Shown here piece after piece: positions 26,280 to 34,607 of a stretch of 64,000 nucleotides of DNA. The position numbers and the translations under genes are program-made. The notes beneath the pieces were generated by a model. The model was not told the DNA's origin. It did no database searches and worked only from the letters and a program-made list of their open reading frames with translations. Within the stretch, counting starts at the first letter, position 1, and every line of letters begins with the position of its first letter. The stretch covers positions 1-64,000 of the forward strand of contig JAETNP010000006.1 in the NCBI GenBank assembly GCA_021768185.1, read 5' to 3'. This DNA comes from Oscillospiraceae bacterium (lineage in GTDB: Bacteria; Bacillota; Clostridia; Oscillospirales; Oscillospiraceae).

Positions 26280-27716
26280 ATGGACAACATGAGAACAAAA
26301 TTTGTAATTGCGGTGACGGGCCGTCTTTCCGCCGCCGCCGACAGCGACGCCAAGGTGGAGCTGATTGAAGAGCTCAGCGAGAACCTGTACAGCCGCTGGC
26401 AGGACCTGATGGCTCAGGGCATGAGCGAGAACGAGGCCTTTGACAAGGCCATGGAGGACCTGGGCAATGTGGATGAGCTGCTGGCCTATCTGGACAGCCT
26501 GGGTCCCGACGGGGAGCTGCCCCGCCAGGGCGGCGCCCGGGATTTCACCAGCGAGCTTCTCCATGGCGTAGAGGGCCTGGTCCGTGAGACGGTCAGCCAG
26601 ACCAAGGACGCCGTGGACCAGGCGGCGGTCATCGTCCGCAATGTGGCGGATAAGCTGAAGGAGAAGTATCCCGACGGCTTCAAGGGTAAGGTGTACGTCC
26701 AGTTCGACAGCGACAAGGATGCTCCGCAGCCCTCCAGGAACGCCGAGACCCCGGAGCCCCCCGAGGGCTTCGAGCCGCCCGAGCAGCCGGAACCTCCGGA
26801 ACCCCCGGAGCATCCGGAGAAGGGTTGGTCCTTCGCTGTGGGCTACAATAAGGACCGGGGCGGCTTCTTCTGCGAGAACAGCCGGGTCCGCAAGGTGGAG
26901 GGCACCACGCTGCCGTCTGGGGCCCTCAAGGGGATCGACGTGCAGGTCAACGGCGACGTGGACATCATGTTGGACGATGACCCCAACAGCGACATTATTC
27001 TGGACGGTGACGTAGAGAACCTGGAGACGCGGGTCAGCGACGACGGCGTGCTGTCCGTCCGTCAGGGAAGCACCGCCACCTCTGCCTTCTTCTTCCTGCG
27101 TGGACTGGCGTCCGCGGATGTGAAGCTGCTCCTGCCCCGGCGGTTCTGGGATTTCCTCCAGATCTCCACGGTCAGCGGAGACGTGGACGTGGATACAGGC
27201 CTGGAGGTAGGCCAGCTGTCCATCAAGACCGCCAGCGGCGACGCACAGCTCAACAGCCTGGAATTCCAGGAGCTGATCTTCAAGAGCGCCAGCGGCGACC
27301 TGGACACCGGGGATCTGAGCGGACGTACTGTTCACGCGGAGAGCGCCAGCGGCGACATCCAGCTCACCGGCCGGTTTGACACCGTGCGGGCCAGCACCGC
27401 CAGCGGCGAGATCTCTCTGGAGGGCGGCGCCCGGGAACTGCGCTGCAACACTGCCAGCGGCGATGTGGAGGTCCAGACGGACCAGGTGCCGGAGAAGCTG
27501 GAGATGTCCTCCAAGTCCGGGGACTGCGAGATTGCCATGCCCGGCGGCGAGGGCTTCACCCTTCAGTTCAGCACTGTCAGCGGCGAGCTGGACAGCAGCT
27601 TCCCCCTGGTCGGTCCCATTGGCAAGCGCTCCGGCGAGGCTATCTACCTGGACGGCGGCGGGCGGACCTTCCGCATGTCCAGCGTCAGCGGAGACCTCAC
27701 CCTGCGCCAGCAGTAA
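26280..27716 (+). CDS. DUF1700-like N-terminal domain fused to DUF4097 beta-solenoid protein
   Basis: The 478-residue protein starts with a helical segment (KVELIEELSENLYSRWQDL and MSENEAFDKAMEDLGNVDEL, residues about 20-75) of the kind found in PadR-partner proteins. A Pro/Glu-rich linker (PPEGFEPPEQPEPPEPPEHP) follows, and then a long repeat region with recurring TASGD, SASGD and TVSGD units typical of DUF4097 adhesin-like beta-solenoids. There is no clear transmembrane helix, so it may be cytoplasmic or membrane-associated through partners. Its function is unknown, and envelope-stress sensing is a guess from the family. Confidence 0.82.
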   Translation: MDNMRTKFVIAVTGRLSAAADSDAKVELIEELSENLYSRWQDLMAQGMSENEAFDKAMEDLGNVDELLAYLDSLGPDGELPRQGGARDFTSELLHGVEGLVRETVSQTKDAVDQAAVIVRNVADKLKEKYPDGFKGKVYVQFDSDKDAPQPSRNAETPEPPEGFEPPEQPEPPEPPEHPEKGWSFAVGYNKDRGGFFCENSRVRKVEGTTLPSGALKGIDVQVNGDVDIMLDDDPNSDIILDGDVENLETRVSDDGVLSVRQGSTATSAFFFLRGLASADVKLLLPRRFWDFLQISTVSGDVDVDTGLEVGQLSIKTASGDAQLNSLEFQELIFKSASGDLDTGDLSGRTVHAESASGDIQLTGRFDTVRASTASGEISLEGGARELRCNTASGDVEVQTDQVPEKLEMSSKSGDCEIAMPGGEGFTLQFSTVSGELDSSFPLVGPIGKRSGEAIYLDGGGRTFRMSSVSGDLTLRQQ

Positions 27717-27734
27717 ACAGGGAGGTTACGAAGG

Positions 27735-28025
27735 ATGAATAAGCATGTAACGGATATCGTGTCCTATCTCTCCTGGCCGGGCCTGCTGATCGCCTTTTTC
27801 GCGGGCGACCGGTATGCCAGCCGGTTCCACCTCAACCAGTCTCTGGTGATCTGGATTGCCGCAACGCTCATCAGCATCGCGGCCAAGTGGCTGCCGCTGT
27901 TCGGCTGGCTGGTGGGCCTGGTAGGCGGGCTGTTCTGCGCGCTGTGCTGGTTTATCGGCGTCATCAACGCCATCCAAGGCGTAGAGAAGGAAGTCCCCCT
28001 GCTGGGGCAGATCAGAATTCTGTAA
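27735..28025 (+). CDS. Small membrane protein, DUF4870-like
   Basis: The 96-residue protein has three hydrophobic helices (about residues 14-25, 38-55 and 60-82) with a C-terminal tail EKEVPLLGQIRIL. The pattern fits the small DUF4870/TIM-barrel-free membrane family often found next to PadR operons. The start has a GGGAGG site. It is third in the PadR unit, 18 nt after the DUF4097 gene. Confidence 0.7.
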   Translation: MNKHVTDIVSYLSWPGLLIAFFAGDRYASRFHLNQSLVIWIAATLISIAAKWLPLFGWLVGLVGGLFCALCWFIGVINAIQGVEKEVPLLGQIRIL

Positions 28026-28140
28026 TACTTTTTCTCGAGAGAAAAAGTATCAAAAAGAGCTTTAATGCGAGACTAGACCCAACTGCTATTCTTAGATTTT
28101 GGCCCGGTGACGGAAGTATGCATCTAATCCAAGAATAGTA
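28022..28140 (+). repeat. Dispersed hairpin repeat, family B, copy 2
   Basis: ATACTTTTTCTC pairs with GAGAAAAAGTAT, then come CAAAAAGAGCTTTAA and a stem CTATTCTT/AAGAATAG that encloses GCCCGGTGACGGAAGTATGCA. The last part reads as ribosome site, ATG and six codons (MHLIQE) before a stop. The same order of blocks is seen at 22862-22990 and, on the other strand, at 37137-37300. Confidence 0.75.
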
Positions 28141-28213
28141 TAAGGACAGCCAAACGGGAACCGGCGCAGATACTCCGCCGGTTCCCTGCTTTGCGCCATA
28201 AGGAGGGCGGTTT

Positions 28214-29068
28214 ATGGAAGCACAAGAGAAATTTCCGATAAGCAAGGTCCTGATGGCCCTGCTGTCTCTGGCCGTTCTGGTATTGGCCCAGACGGCTGCT
28301 GCGGCGTTTGGCAGTCTGGTGCTGCTGGTCACCCATCTGCCCGCCCTGGGCAACGCCGCCGCCGGAGTGCTCTATCCGGCCCTGGCGATGCTGGGGTTCT
28401 GGGCGCTGTGCCGGTTCGGGCTGCGGGAGCCCCTGTCCGCCTGGCGGATCGGGCCGGTGCGGCTGAAACCGGTGTGGTGTGTAACGGCGTTTCTTATGCC
28501 GGCGCTGGTGTGCGGCGTGTATCTGCTGCTGCCGGGGCAGTGGGCGGAGGCGGCGAACCGGATGGATACGGCGTCCATCCTGGCCGTCGGCGTTCTCTAT
28601 GTGGGCATCGGCACGGGCATCGTGGAGGAGGCAGTCTTCCGGGGCTTTATCATGACGGCCCTGGAGCGGCACTGGAACCGCCGGACGGCGGTCCTGCTGC
28701 CCTCCGTGCTGTTCGGCGCGCTGCATATCATCGGCAATGAGCTGGACCTTCTCAGCATGGTCCAGCTGGTGCTGGCCGGGACCATGGTGGGCGTGCTGTT
28801 CTCTCTGGTGGCTCTGGAGAGCGGGAGCATCTGGAACAGCGCGCTGATCCACGGCGTATGGAACGCCGCCCTGCTGGCGTTCCTCCATATCGGACCGGAG
28901 CCGGACCCCGGCAGTCTGTTCAGCTATCTGCCGGAGACAAGAAACTTCCTGCTCACCGGCGGGGACTTCGGCGCGGAGGCGTCGGTCATCTCCATAGCGG
29001 CCTACGCGCTGTTCGCGGCGCTGGCGCTGGTTCTTCTCCGCAAAGGGGAGAAAAAAGGCATTTCCTAA
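28214..29068 (+). CDS. CPBP-family intramembrane metalloprotease
   Basis: The 284-residue protein has about eight hydrophobic helices and the CPBP (Abi/CAAX) motifs: EEAVFRGFIMTALE (paired Glu and Arg), LFGALHIIGNE (His) and NSALIHGVWN (His and Asn). These residues form the glutamate-type active site of Rce1-like proteases. Bacterial members are linked to bacteriocin self-immunity or maturation, but no bacteriocin gene is visible nearby. The start follows AAGGAGG. A terminator follows. Confidence 0.87.
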   Translation: MEAQEKFPISKVLMALLSLAVLVLAQTAAAAFGSLVLLVTHLPALGNAAAGVLYPALAMLGFWALCRFGLREPLSAWRIGPVRLKPVWCVTAFLMPALVCGVYLLLPGQWAEAANRMDTASILAVGVLYVGIGTGIVEEAVFRGFIMTALERHWNRRTAVLLPSVLFGALHIIGNELDLLSMVQLVLAGTMVGVLFSLVALESGSIWNSALIHGVWNAALLAFLHIGPEPDPGSLFSYLPETRNFLLTGGDFGAEASVISIAAYALFAALALVLLRKGEKKGIS

Positions 29069-29073
29069 AAAAC

Positions 29074-29119
29074 CGGAGGCGTCCGGGCGGTCTTGTGACC
29101 CGGACGCCTCCGATTTTTT
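29074..29119. terminator. Terminator after the CPBP gene
   Basis: CGGAGGCGTCCGGG pairs with CCCGGACGCCTCCG, followed by ATTTTTTA. The A-rich left flank makes it active in both directions. Confidence 0.88.
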
Positions 29120-29190
29120 ATTGAGCCGCTTTTTGAGAGAGTATATATTGTTTCCCGGTGCCGCCCCATCGGCCCCGGTGGAAACACAAC

Positions 29191-29222
29191 AAAAAACGCC
29201 CCGCAGCCAAAGCCGCGGAACG
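29191..29222 (-). terminator. Intrinsic terminator of the cobalamin riboswitch
   Basis: On the minus strand CGTTCCGCGGC pairs with GCTGCGGGGCG (11 pairs, some G-T) around TTTG and is followed by TTTTTT. It is the expression platform of the riboswitch upstream. Confidence 0.82.
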
Positions 29223-29282
29223 CACTGATCCCGTCCCCTCCGGGACGAGCGACGTTATTCCGGTTTCGGCGGAAAAACCGTC

Positions 29283-29395
29283 AGGCTGCCGTGTATCTGA
29301 CTGATCCTCTCTGGGAGGCTTCACAGTGACCGACTCGCGGGGAATTTCACCCCATTCCACGTGCCGCATCTGCGGCCGCAGTCTGACGCCATATA
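29283..29395 (-). ncRNA. Cobalamin (B12) riboswitch aptamer without a downstream gene
   Basis: The minus strand shows the cobalamin aptamer core in order: GGGGTGAAATTCCCCGCGAG, then CGGTCACTGTGAA, a short GCCTCCC...GAGG element, and the B12 box CAGTCAGATACACGGC. The arms usually found between CACTGTGA and the box are short, as in class II. A perfect promoter lies just upstream and a terminator just downstream. No gene follows on this strand: the next sequence is the 3' end of the oppositely oriented CPBP gene. Confidence 0.8.
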
Positions 29396-29407
29396 AGATT
29401 TGATTGT

Positions 29408-29436
29408 ATTATAGCACCCGGCGTTCCGTTTGTAAA
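29408..29436 (-). promoter_or_regulatory. Promoter driving the cobalamin riboswitch
   Basis: On the minus strand, TTTACA (29436-29431) and TATAAT (29413-29408) are separated by 17 nt. It begins 27 nt after the stop of the radical SAM gene, so the riboswitch is its own transcription unit. Confidence 0.8.
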
Positions 29437-29462
29437 GAGCAGATTTTCCTTTGGAGAAGCTG

Positions 29463-30332
29463 TCAGAACAGACTGATCTGCGCCTGCTCCTGCTTTTCCT
29501 CAAGCGTGTGCAGATAGGAGAATATCCGGTCTCTGTCATGCACAATTCCGTTTTCTTCGCAGAAGCTGTGAAACAGCTCCATCAAGGGTCCGCTTCGCGG
29601 GCTGCTCACCTCGTACCGCATCCCGTAGGTCCGGATGTATTTCTCCTTCATCCCGGGGAAAAGCCGGTCCAGCTGTCTGTAAAAGTATTCCCGGTTTCCT
29701 TCCCGGAGGGTGAGCCCCATCCCGAAGGAGATCACGCCGTAGACTCCCGCCTCCGCGCAGCTGCTCAGGATGCCCCGGATATTTTCTTCAGTGTCGTTGA
29801 TAAACGGAAGGATAGGACAAAGCCATACGACAGTAGGGATTCCCGCGGCGTGAAGTTCCTTCAGCGCCTCGACCCGCTCCCGGGTGGTGCTCACATGGGG
29901 CTCAAGCATCCGGCACAACGCTTCATCGTGTGTGGTCAGCGTCATCTGGACCACGCACTTGCTTTGCTCGTGAATGTCCCGCAGGAGGTCAAGGTCCCGG
30001 AGCACCCGGGCCGACTTGGTGTGCAGCGTGATCCCGAAGCCATACCGCCGCACCAGCAGCAACGCCTTCCTGACATTGCCGAGCTCCTCCTCAAGGGGGA
30101 TGTAGGGGTCCGTCATAGCGCCCGTTCCCAGCATACATTTTGCGCGTTTCCGCCGCAGCGCCTGCTCCAGCAGCTCAATGGCGTTCTCCTTCACCTCGAT
30201 ATCCTCAAAGGCGTGGTCCATATGGTAGCACGCGCTCCGGGAATCGCAGTAGATGCACCCATGGGAACAGCCCCGGTACAGGTTCATCCCGTTTTGCGCC
30301 GATAAGATCCCCTTCACCTGAACAAAGTGCAT
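29463..30332 (-). CDS. SPL-family radical SAM protein
   Basis: The 289-residue enzyme has the cluster-binding motif CSHGCIYC (residues 22-29), LGTGAMTDPYIPLE and VQMTLTTHDEALCRMLEP, typical of the spore photoproduct lyase-like COG1533 branch. It should bind a [4Fe-4S] cluster and S-adenosylmethionine and start radical chemistry. It is shorter than true SplB and lacks an obvious extra domain, so repair of spore photoproduct is only one possibility. It is bounded by terminators and monocistronic. Confidence 0.88.
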   Translation of the reverse strand: MHFVQVKGILSAQNGMNLYRGCSHGCIYCDSRSACYHMDHAFEDIEVKENAIELLEQALRRKRAKCMLGTGAMTDPYIPLEEELGNVRKALLLVRRYGFGITLHTKSARVLRDLDLLRDIHEQSKCVVQMTLTTHDEALCRMLEPHVSTTRERVEALKELHAAGIPTVVWLCPILPFINDTEENIRGILSSCAEAGVYGVISFGMGLTLREGNREYFYRQLDRLFPGMKEKYIRTYGMRYEVSSPRSGPLMELFHSFCEENGIVHDRDRIFSYLHTLEEKQEQAQISLF

Positions 30333-30370
30333 AAAAACAGTCCTCTCTGCCGTTTTCCCGGAGCAAACAG

Positions 30371-30408
30371 CGCCGGTTCTTCCTCCGGGCCCGGAGGAAG
30401 AACCGGCG
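30371..30408. terminator. Bidirectional-type hairpin between walR-like gene and radical SAM gene
   Basis: CGCCGGTTCTTCCTCCGGG pairs with its complement, a perfect 19-bp stem whose two arms abut, so the central bases must open to form the loop. It follows the response regulator stop by 8 nt on the minus strand. Confidence 0.75.
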
Positions 30409-30416
30409 TGAAGCCG

Positions 30417-31124
30417 TCACTGTGCCGCGAAGTAGTACCCCACGCCCCGCTTTGTCAAAATAAGCGCGGGACTGGCGGGATCGTCCTCGATTTTCTCCCG
30501 CAGCCGACGGACGGTAACGTCTACCGTGCGCACGTCGTCGCCTACGTAGTCGTAGTTCCAGACCTGCTCCATCAGATCGGTCCTGGAATATACCCGTCCC
30601 GGGTGTCCGGCCAGGAAGACCAGCAGTTCATATTCCCGCTGGGTCAGGTCTACCGGGCTGCCATGCTTGCTTACCTGATAGTTTCCCGGATTGATGGTCA
30701 AATCGCCCGCCGTAATGACCGCCGCCGGCTCCTCCGCCTCGGCCTGGAGCATGGCGGTGCGGCGGATGTTCGCTTTCACCCGGGCCAGCAGCTCCCTCAT
30801 GGAAAAGGGCTTGGTAATATAGTCGTCTGCCCCGATTTCCAATCCCAGCACCTTGTCCGACTCCCCCTCCCGGGCGGTGAGGATAATGACCGGTACGTTG
30901 TCCCCCTCCTCCCGCAGAATGCGGCACACGTCGAAGCCGTTCCGCTTGGGCAGCATCACATCCAGCAGAATCAGATCCGGTTTGTTCTCCCGAGCGGCGG
31001 ACAGCCCCGCCTCGCCGTCATAGGCGGTAAGGACGGCATAGCCCTCCTTTTCCAGGTTGAAGCGCACGATGTCCACGATGCTCTTTTCGTCCTCCACGAT
31101 GAGGACTCTTTTTTTCTCTTCCAT
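30417..31124 (-). CDS. Response regulator, WalR/VicR-like, with no adjacent kinase
   Basis: The 235-residue protein has a receiver domain (IVEDEKSIVDIV, LILLDVMLPKRNGFDV, DDYITKPFSMRELLARV) and a winged helix ending TVDVTVRRLREKIEDDPASPALILTKRGVGYYF, close to WalR/YycF. WalR is the essential regulator of cell-wall hydrolases in Firmicutes and is normally followed by walK. Here a terminator follows directly, so the kinase must be elsewhere. It sits 40 nt after the Nudix gene and may share its transcript. Confidence 0.88.
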   Translation of the reverse strand: MEEKKRVLIVEDEKSIVDIVRFNLEKEGYAVLTAYDGEAGLSAARENKPDLILLDVMLPKRNGFDVCRILREEGDNVPVIILTAREGESDKVLGLEIGADDYITKPFSMRELLARVKANIRRTAMLQAEAEEPAAVITAGDLTINPGNYQVSKHGSPVDLTQREYELLVFLAGHPGRVYSRTDLMEQVWNYDYVGDDVRTVDVTVRRLREKIEDDPASPALILTKRGVGYYFAAQ

Positions 31125-31164
31125 ATCTTCTCCTCTGCCGCCTCCCGCCCGGGAGGCGGTTCGC

Positions 31165-31701
31165 TTACAGTCCCAGCAGCAGCTTTCCCTTCAGTACGGC
31201 GGCGATGGTCTTGGCGTCTCTGATCTCGCCGGAGAGCACCTGCTCCACCAGCCGGTCAAAGGGAATCCGCTCCAGATTCAAAAACTCATCCTCATCCAGA
31301 TGGGTCTCCCCAAAAGTCAGATCCCGTGCCAGGTACATCCGGATGATCTCCCCGCAGTAGCCGGGAGAGGGGTACAGCTCCCCCAGGGAGCGGAATTCCC
31401 CGGCCGCGGCGCCGGTCTCCTCCTTCAGTTCCCGGACGGCGGCCTCGGCGGGGTCCTCTCCGTATTCCAGCTTTCCCGCAGGGAGCTCCCGCAGAACCTT
31501 CCCGTAGGGATACCGGAACTGACTGACCAGCAGCACCCGATTCTGATCGTCCAGGGCCAGCACACACACGCCGCCGGGGTGGTCCACCACCTCGCGGAAG
31601 GCCTCGCCGCCATTGGGCAGGCGGACGGTATCCCGCCGAATGCGGAGAATGCGGCCGTCAAAAATTTTCTCACTGGACAGGGTTTTCTCAATCAAATCCA
31701 C
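31165..31701 (-). CDS. nudF: ADP-ribose pyrophosphatase (Nudix)
   Basis: The 178-residue Nudix protein has the box GKLEYGEDPAEAAVRELKEETG preceded by LRELPA. The tail region LGELYPSPGYCGEIIRMYLA matches the ADP-ribose pyrophosphatase subgroup, which splits ADP-ribose to AMP and ribose 5-phosphate. GTG at 31701 is the likely start, with an AAGAAGGGAACAGG region upstream. A TTG two codons later is an alternative. Confidence 0.88.
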   Translation of the reverse strand: MDLIEKTLSSEKIFDGRILRIRRDTVRLPNGGEAFREVVDHPGGVCVLALDDQNRVLLVSQFRYPYGKVLRELPAGKLEYGEDPAEAAVRELKEETGAAAGEFRSLGELYPSPGYCGEIIRMYLARDLTFGETHLDEDEFLNLERIPFDRLVEQVLSGEIRDAKTIAAVLKGKLLLGL

Positions 31702-31945
31702 ACCTGTTCCCTTCTTTCTCTAGGATTTTTAATAGTATACCATGAATGCGCCGGAAATTCCATAGAAAAATCCTTAAGAACGATTCAGCGGCGTCACCCG
31801 TCCCCTCGGCTGTGGGTTCAATCGTTTTTGACACCAAATTCGCCCGCCGTTGGGGCGGGCGAAACGATGAGCCGCAGCAGGCGGCACTCGCGATGGCCTC
31901 CGCCTGTATTCTTATGATGCCGCTGCACACAGCTTCTGCCGTGCG
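31702..31945. other. Spacer with a GC hairpin between regulator and nudF
   Basis: TTCGCCCGCC pairs with GGCGGGCGAA at about 31838-31862, possibly ending the upstream regulator transcript. A TATACT -10 lies near 31735 on the minus strand without a good -35. No gene is supported. Confidence 0.45.
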
Positions 31946-32611
31946 TTATGTGTCTAAAGACTTGAGGTGCATGTAGACGGTATTTTTAGAGATATTCAGT
32001 ATCTTAGCCACACTGGAAACCGCGCTTTTGATTTGAAATACGCCCTGTGCGCTGCACCGGCGAATGATCTCCTTGTTTTTCAGGGAAGAATGTATCTGAG
32101 GATTTTCTTCCACCTCCGCGCGAACCTGCTCAATAATGCGCTGCAGGAGATCCTCCACGTTGTTGGCAAAGGTTTCCGGCAATACGGGCTGTACATCTCT
32201 GGGATTGTTTACCAGGTCATTTACAACTTTATAGACCGGCGTATTCAGGTAGAAGTTAATACAAAGCACCCCAATGGCCCGGTTGTTTTCCCCGTAAATG
32301 ACAATCGTAGAAGACCGGAGGGGCTCCCCATTGCGATTTCGGGAAAAATAAGAAATATACCCGCTGTTCTGCGCCTGCTCCTGAATGGAATTCAGCATAT
32401 ACAACGCAAGATCCGTGATGGGGGAGCCTTCACATCTGCCGGTGTGGTGTCCGTTGGCGATAGCGATGACAGAGTGCTCCATAGACTCCAGGCTGTGAAG
32501 GACGATCTCATAGCCCTCTCCCAGGTAATCTTCCAGTCCCCGCACCAAGCCGCGATAGGATTGCAGAATTTGTTTATCCGTTTCCGTAAGAATAATTTCT
32601 GGCTGTTCCAT
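31946..32611 (-). CDS. YheO/DauR-type PAS-HTH transcriptional regulator
   Basis: The 221-residue protein has a YheO-like PAS domain at about residues 15-125 (GLVRGLEDYLGEGYEIVLHSLESMEHSVIAIANG, GVLCINFY) and a C-terminal HTH (GVFQIKSAVSSVAKILNISKNTVYMHLKSL). DauR, the studied member, controls D-arginine catabolism. It is divergent from the amidohydrolase-RidA-permease-aminotransferase operon and probably governs it, sensing the imported compound. The 238-bp gap between them is AT-rich. Confidence 0.88.
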   Translation of the reverse strand: MEQPEIILTETDKQILQSYRGLVRGLEDYLGEGYEIVLHSLESMEHSVIAIANGHHTGRCEGSPITDLALYMLNSIQEQAQNSGYISYFSRNRNGEPLRSSTIVIYGENNRAIGVLCINFYLNTPVYKVVNDLVNNPRDVQPVLPETFANNVEDLLQRIIEQVRAEVEENPQIHSSLKNKEIIRRCSAQGVFQIKSAVSSVAKILNISKNTVYMHLKSLDT

Positions 32612-32735
32612 TTCCGTCTCCTTTCTTCATTTACCATAACACAATTAGGGTACAAGTACAACTTGTTTTAGTTCGGACTTCCGAATTTATCTATATTGTA
32701 CAAATCGTTGGTTTCTTTTTCGGATTTTTTATCAA

Positions 32736-32763
32736 TAGACAAGATTATTTTTTACTGTATACT
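32736..32763 (+). promoter_or_regulatory. Candidate promoter of the amidohydrolase operon
   Basis: TAGACA and TATACT are separated by 16 nt. CTGTAT and ATACAG (32755-32777) form an inverted repeat over the -10 that could be an operator. Confidence 0.45.
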
Positions 32764-32849
32764 GTAATTAAATACAGCCGATTGAATTTATTCCGCTGAT
32801 GCACAGGGCTGTAATGGAAACGATCACGCAGGGCGAAAGGAGAAATGCT

Positions 32850-34172
32850 ATGTCACGCACTTACTTGAAAAACGTTAGAATTGTTGACGGCACCGGTGCG
32901 CCAGCCATTGAGAATGGCCTTTATGTATTTGACAACATAGAGGGCAAATTCAATGAGGATGTTGTCGAATATGTTGGCGAAATGAGGGAGGATATTTTGA
33001 GCAGGGCCGGTTCGGAGGATGCGGTGTTTGACCTTGCCGGCCACACGATTCTCCCCGGTCTGATCAACTGCCATGTGCATCTGGATCTGATGCTGCCCTA
33101 TCGCGGACTGGGCAACAGCTTTGACGAGTTCGGCGTGCCCTACCGCACCATGCTCTGCTACCGCAGGGCCGCCGAGGCGCTGGACTGCGGCGTCACCACG
33201 ATCAGAAGCGCCGCCCTGCCGGATGACATTGACATCGGCTTGAAAACGGCGATCAACAAGAACATGGTATGCGGCCCCAACATCATCGCCTGCGGCAAGG
33301 GCCTGGTGGCCCACAACGGCCACGGCTCGGAGGAAAATTCCGTTGTGATGTGCAGCGGCGTCGATGAGTTCATGAAGGCTGCCCGTCTCCAGCTGGCCGC
33401 CGGCGCCGACCAGCTGAAGATGATGTATACCGGCGGCATGGCCTCCGCCAACGAAGGCCTGTGCGACATGCAGATGACCGACGACGAGGTCAGGGCGGTC
33501 GTGGATGTGGCCCACCGTGCCGGAAAGAAGTGCTTTGCCCATCTGTCCAACGATAAAGCCATTCGCCAGTCCGTACTCCTTGGGGTGGATTCCGTTGAAC
33601 ACGGCTATACGCTTTCCGAGGATACCGCGAAGCTGATGGCGGAGCATGGCACGTATTTTGTTCCGACGGTGTCCGTCTCTTCCAGCGATGATTATCTCAT
33701 TGCCCACGGCTGTCCCAAGCATCAGGTGGAAAAGGGCCGTGAAGCCGCGCAGACCCACCGTCAGGGGGTTGCGTACGCGCACAAGGCAGGCGTAAAGATC
33801 TGCGTAGGCACAGACCTTCTTCCCTCCGACCCCGTAGATGGAACCAACGCCACGGTTCGCGAGGTGGAGTTCCTGGTGGAGTGCGGCCTGAGTCCGCTGG
33901 AGGCTATCAAGGCCGCCACCGCAAACGGCGCGGAGCTGTGCGGCCTGCAGGATGTCACCGGCACCTTGAAGCCGGGCCTTATGGGCGACTTCATCGTTGT
34001 CGAGGGCAAGCCCGACCAGGATATCCGTGATCTGCGCAAACTGCGCCTGGTTGCCAAACACTGCCGCCTGATTTGGAGCACCCTGCCCAATCTGAATGTG
34101 CGCCGTTTCAGCATCCTGGCCCCTGGCTACAAGATGGAAGGCGGCACCTTCTGCGACTGGCGTCTGCTGTAA
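32850..34172 (+). CDS. Metal-dependent amidohydrolase, imidazolonepropionase-like
   Basis: The 440-residue TIM-barrel enzyme has the metal-binding NCHVHLDLM (HxH), a Lys in [11 protein letters not shown] that may be carboxylated, His in [10 protein letters not shown], His in [10 protein letters not shown] and Asp in [12 protein letters not shown]. The family cleaves cyclic amides, dipeptides or N-acyl amino acids. The start at 32850 follows GAAAGGAG. It is first in a four-gene operon with RidA, a permease and an aminotransferase, so it probably opens an amide bond in an amino-acid-derived compound. Confidence 0.88.
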   Translation: MSRTYLKNVRIVDGTGAPAIENGLYVFDNIEGKFNEDVVEYVGEMREDILSRAGSEDAVFDLAGHTILPGLINCHVHLDLMLPYRGLGNSFDEFGVPYRTMLCYRRAAEALDCGVTTIRSAALPDDIDIGLKTAINKNMVCGPNIIACGKGLVAHNGHGSEENSVVMCSGVDEFMKAARLQLAAGADQLKMMYTGGMASANEGLCDMQMTDDEVRAVVDVAHRAGKKCFAHLSNDKAIRQSVLLGVDSVEHGYTLSEDTAKLMAEHGTYFVPTVSVSSSDDYLIAHGCPKHQVEKGREAAQTHRQGVAYAHKAGVKICVGTDLLPSDPVDGTNATVREVEFLVECGLSPLEAIKAATANGAELCGLQDVTGTLKPGLMGDFIVVEGKPDQDIRDLRKLRLVAKHCRLIWSTLPNLNVRRFSILAPGYKMEGGTFCDWRLL

Positions 34173-34185
34173 GGAGGAAATGATC

Positions 34186-34566
34186 ATGGCAAACAACATC
34201 CATACAGATCTTGCCCCCGCCGCCATTGGCCCCTATTCCCAGGGGGTGGCGGCAGGGAACCTGCTGTTCATCTCCGGCCAGCTGCCGATTGACCCTGCTG
34301 CCGGCGCATTTGCCGCAGACGATATCCAGGGGCAGACGCGGCAGTCGCTGACCAATATCTCCAAAATCCTGGAAGCGGCGGGGCTCTCCATGGACAACGT
34401 CGTAAAGACCACCGTCTTCATGCAGAACATGGGGGATTTTGCTGCAATGAACGAGGTATACGCACAATTCTTCACCGGAGAAACACTCCCCGCCCGCAGC
34501 GCGGTGGAGGCTGCGAAGCTGCCCAAGGGCGCTTTGGTTGAAATCGAGGCAATTGCTGCAAGATAG
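34186..34566 (+). CDS. RidA family protein, second copy
   Basis: This 126-residue homologue of the protein at 11762-12139 has [18 protein letters not shown] and [24 protein letters not shown] with the conserved Arg. It presumably hydrolyses an enamine or imine made by the neighbouring enzymes. ATG at 34186 lies 8 nt from AAGGAGG; an in-frame ATG at 34180 is too close to it. Confidence 0.9.
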   Translation: MANNIHTDLAPAAIGPYSQGVAAGNLLFISGQLPIDPAAGAFAADDIQGQTRQSLTNISKILEAAGLSMDNVVKTTVFMQNMGDFAAMNEVYAQFFTGETLPARSAVEAAKLPKGALVEIEAIAAR

Positions 34567-34607
34567 CATCCATCAAGTACCGGAGAGACAAGAAAGGAGC
34601 TGACTTC

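Noticed and set aside
29118-29369. 83-codon minus-strand frame MRHVEWGEIPRES...
   Set aside because: It lies across the cobalamin riboswitch aptamer and its terminator, which explain the sequence better, and it has no ribosome site.
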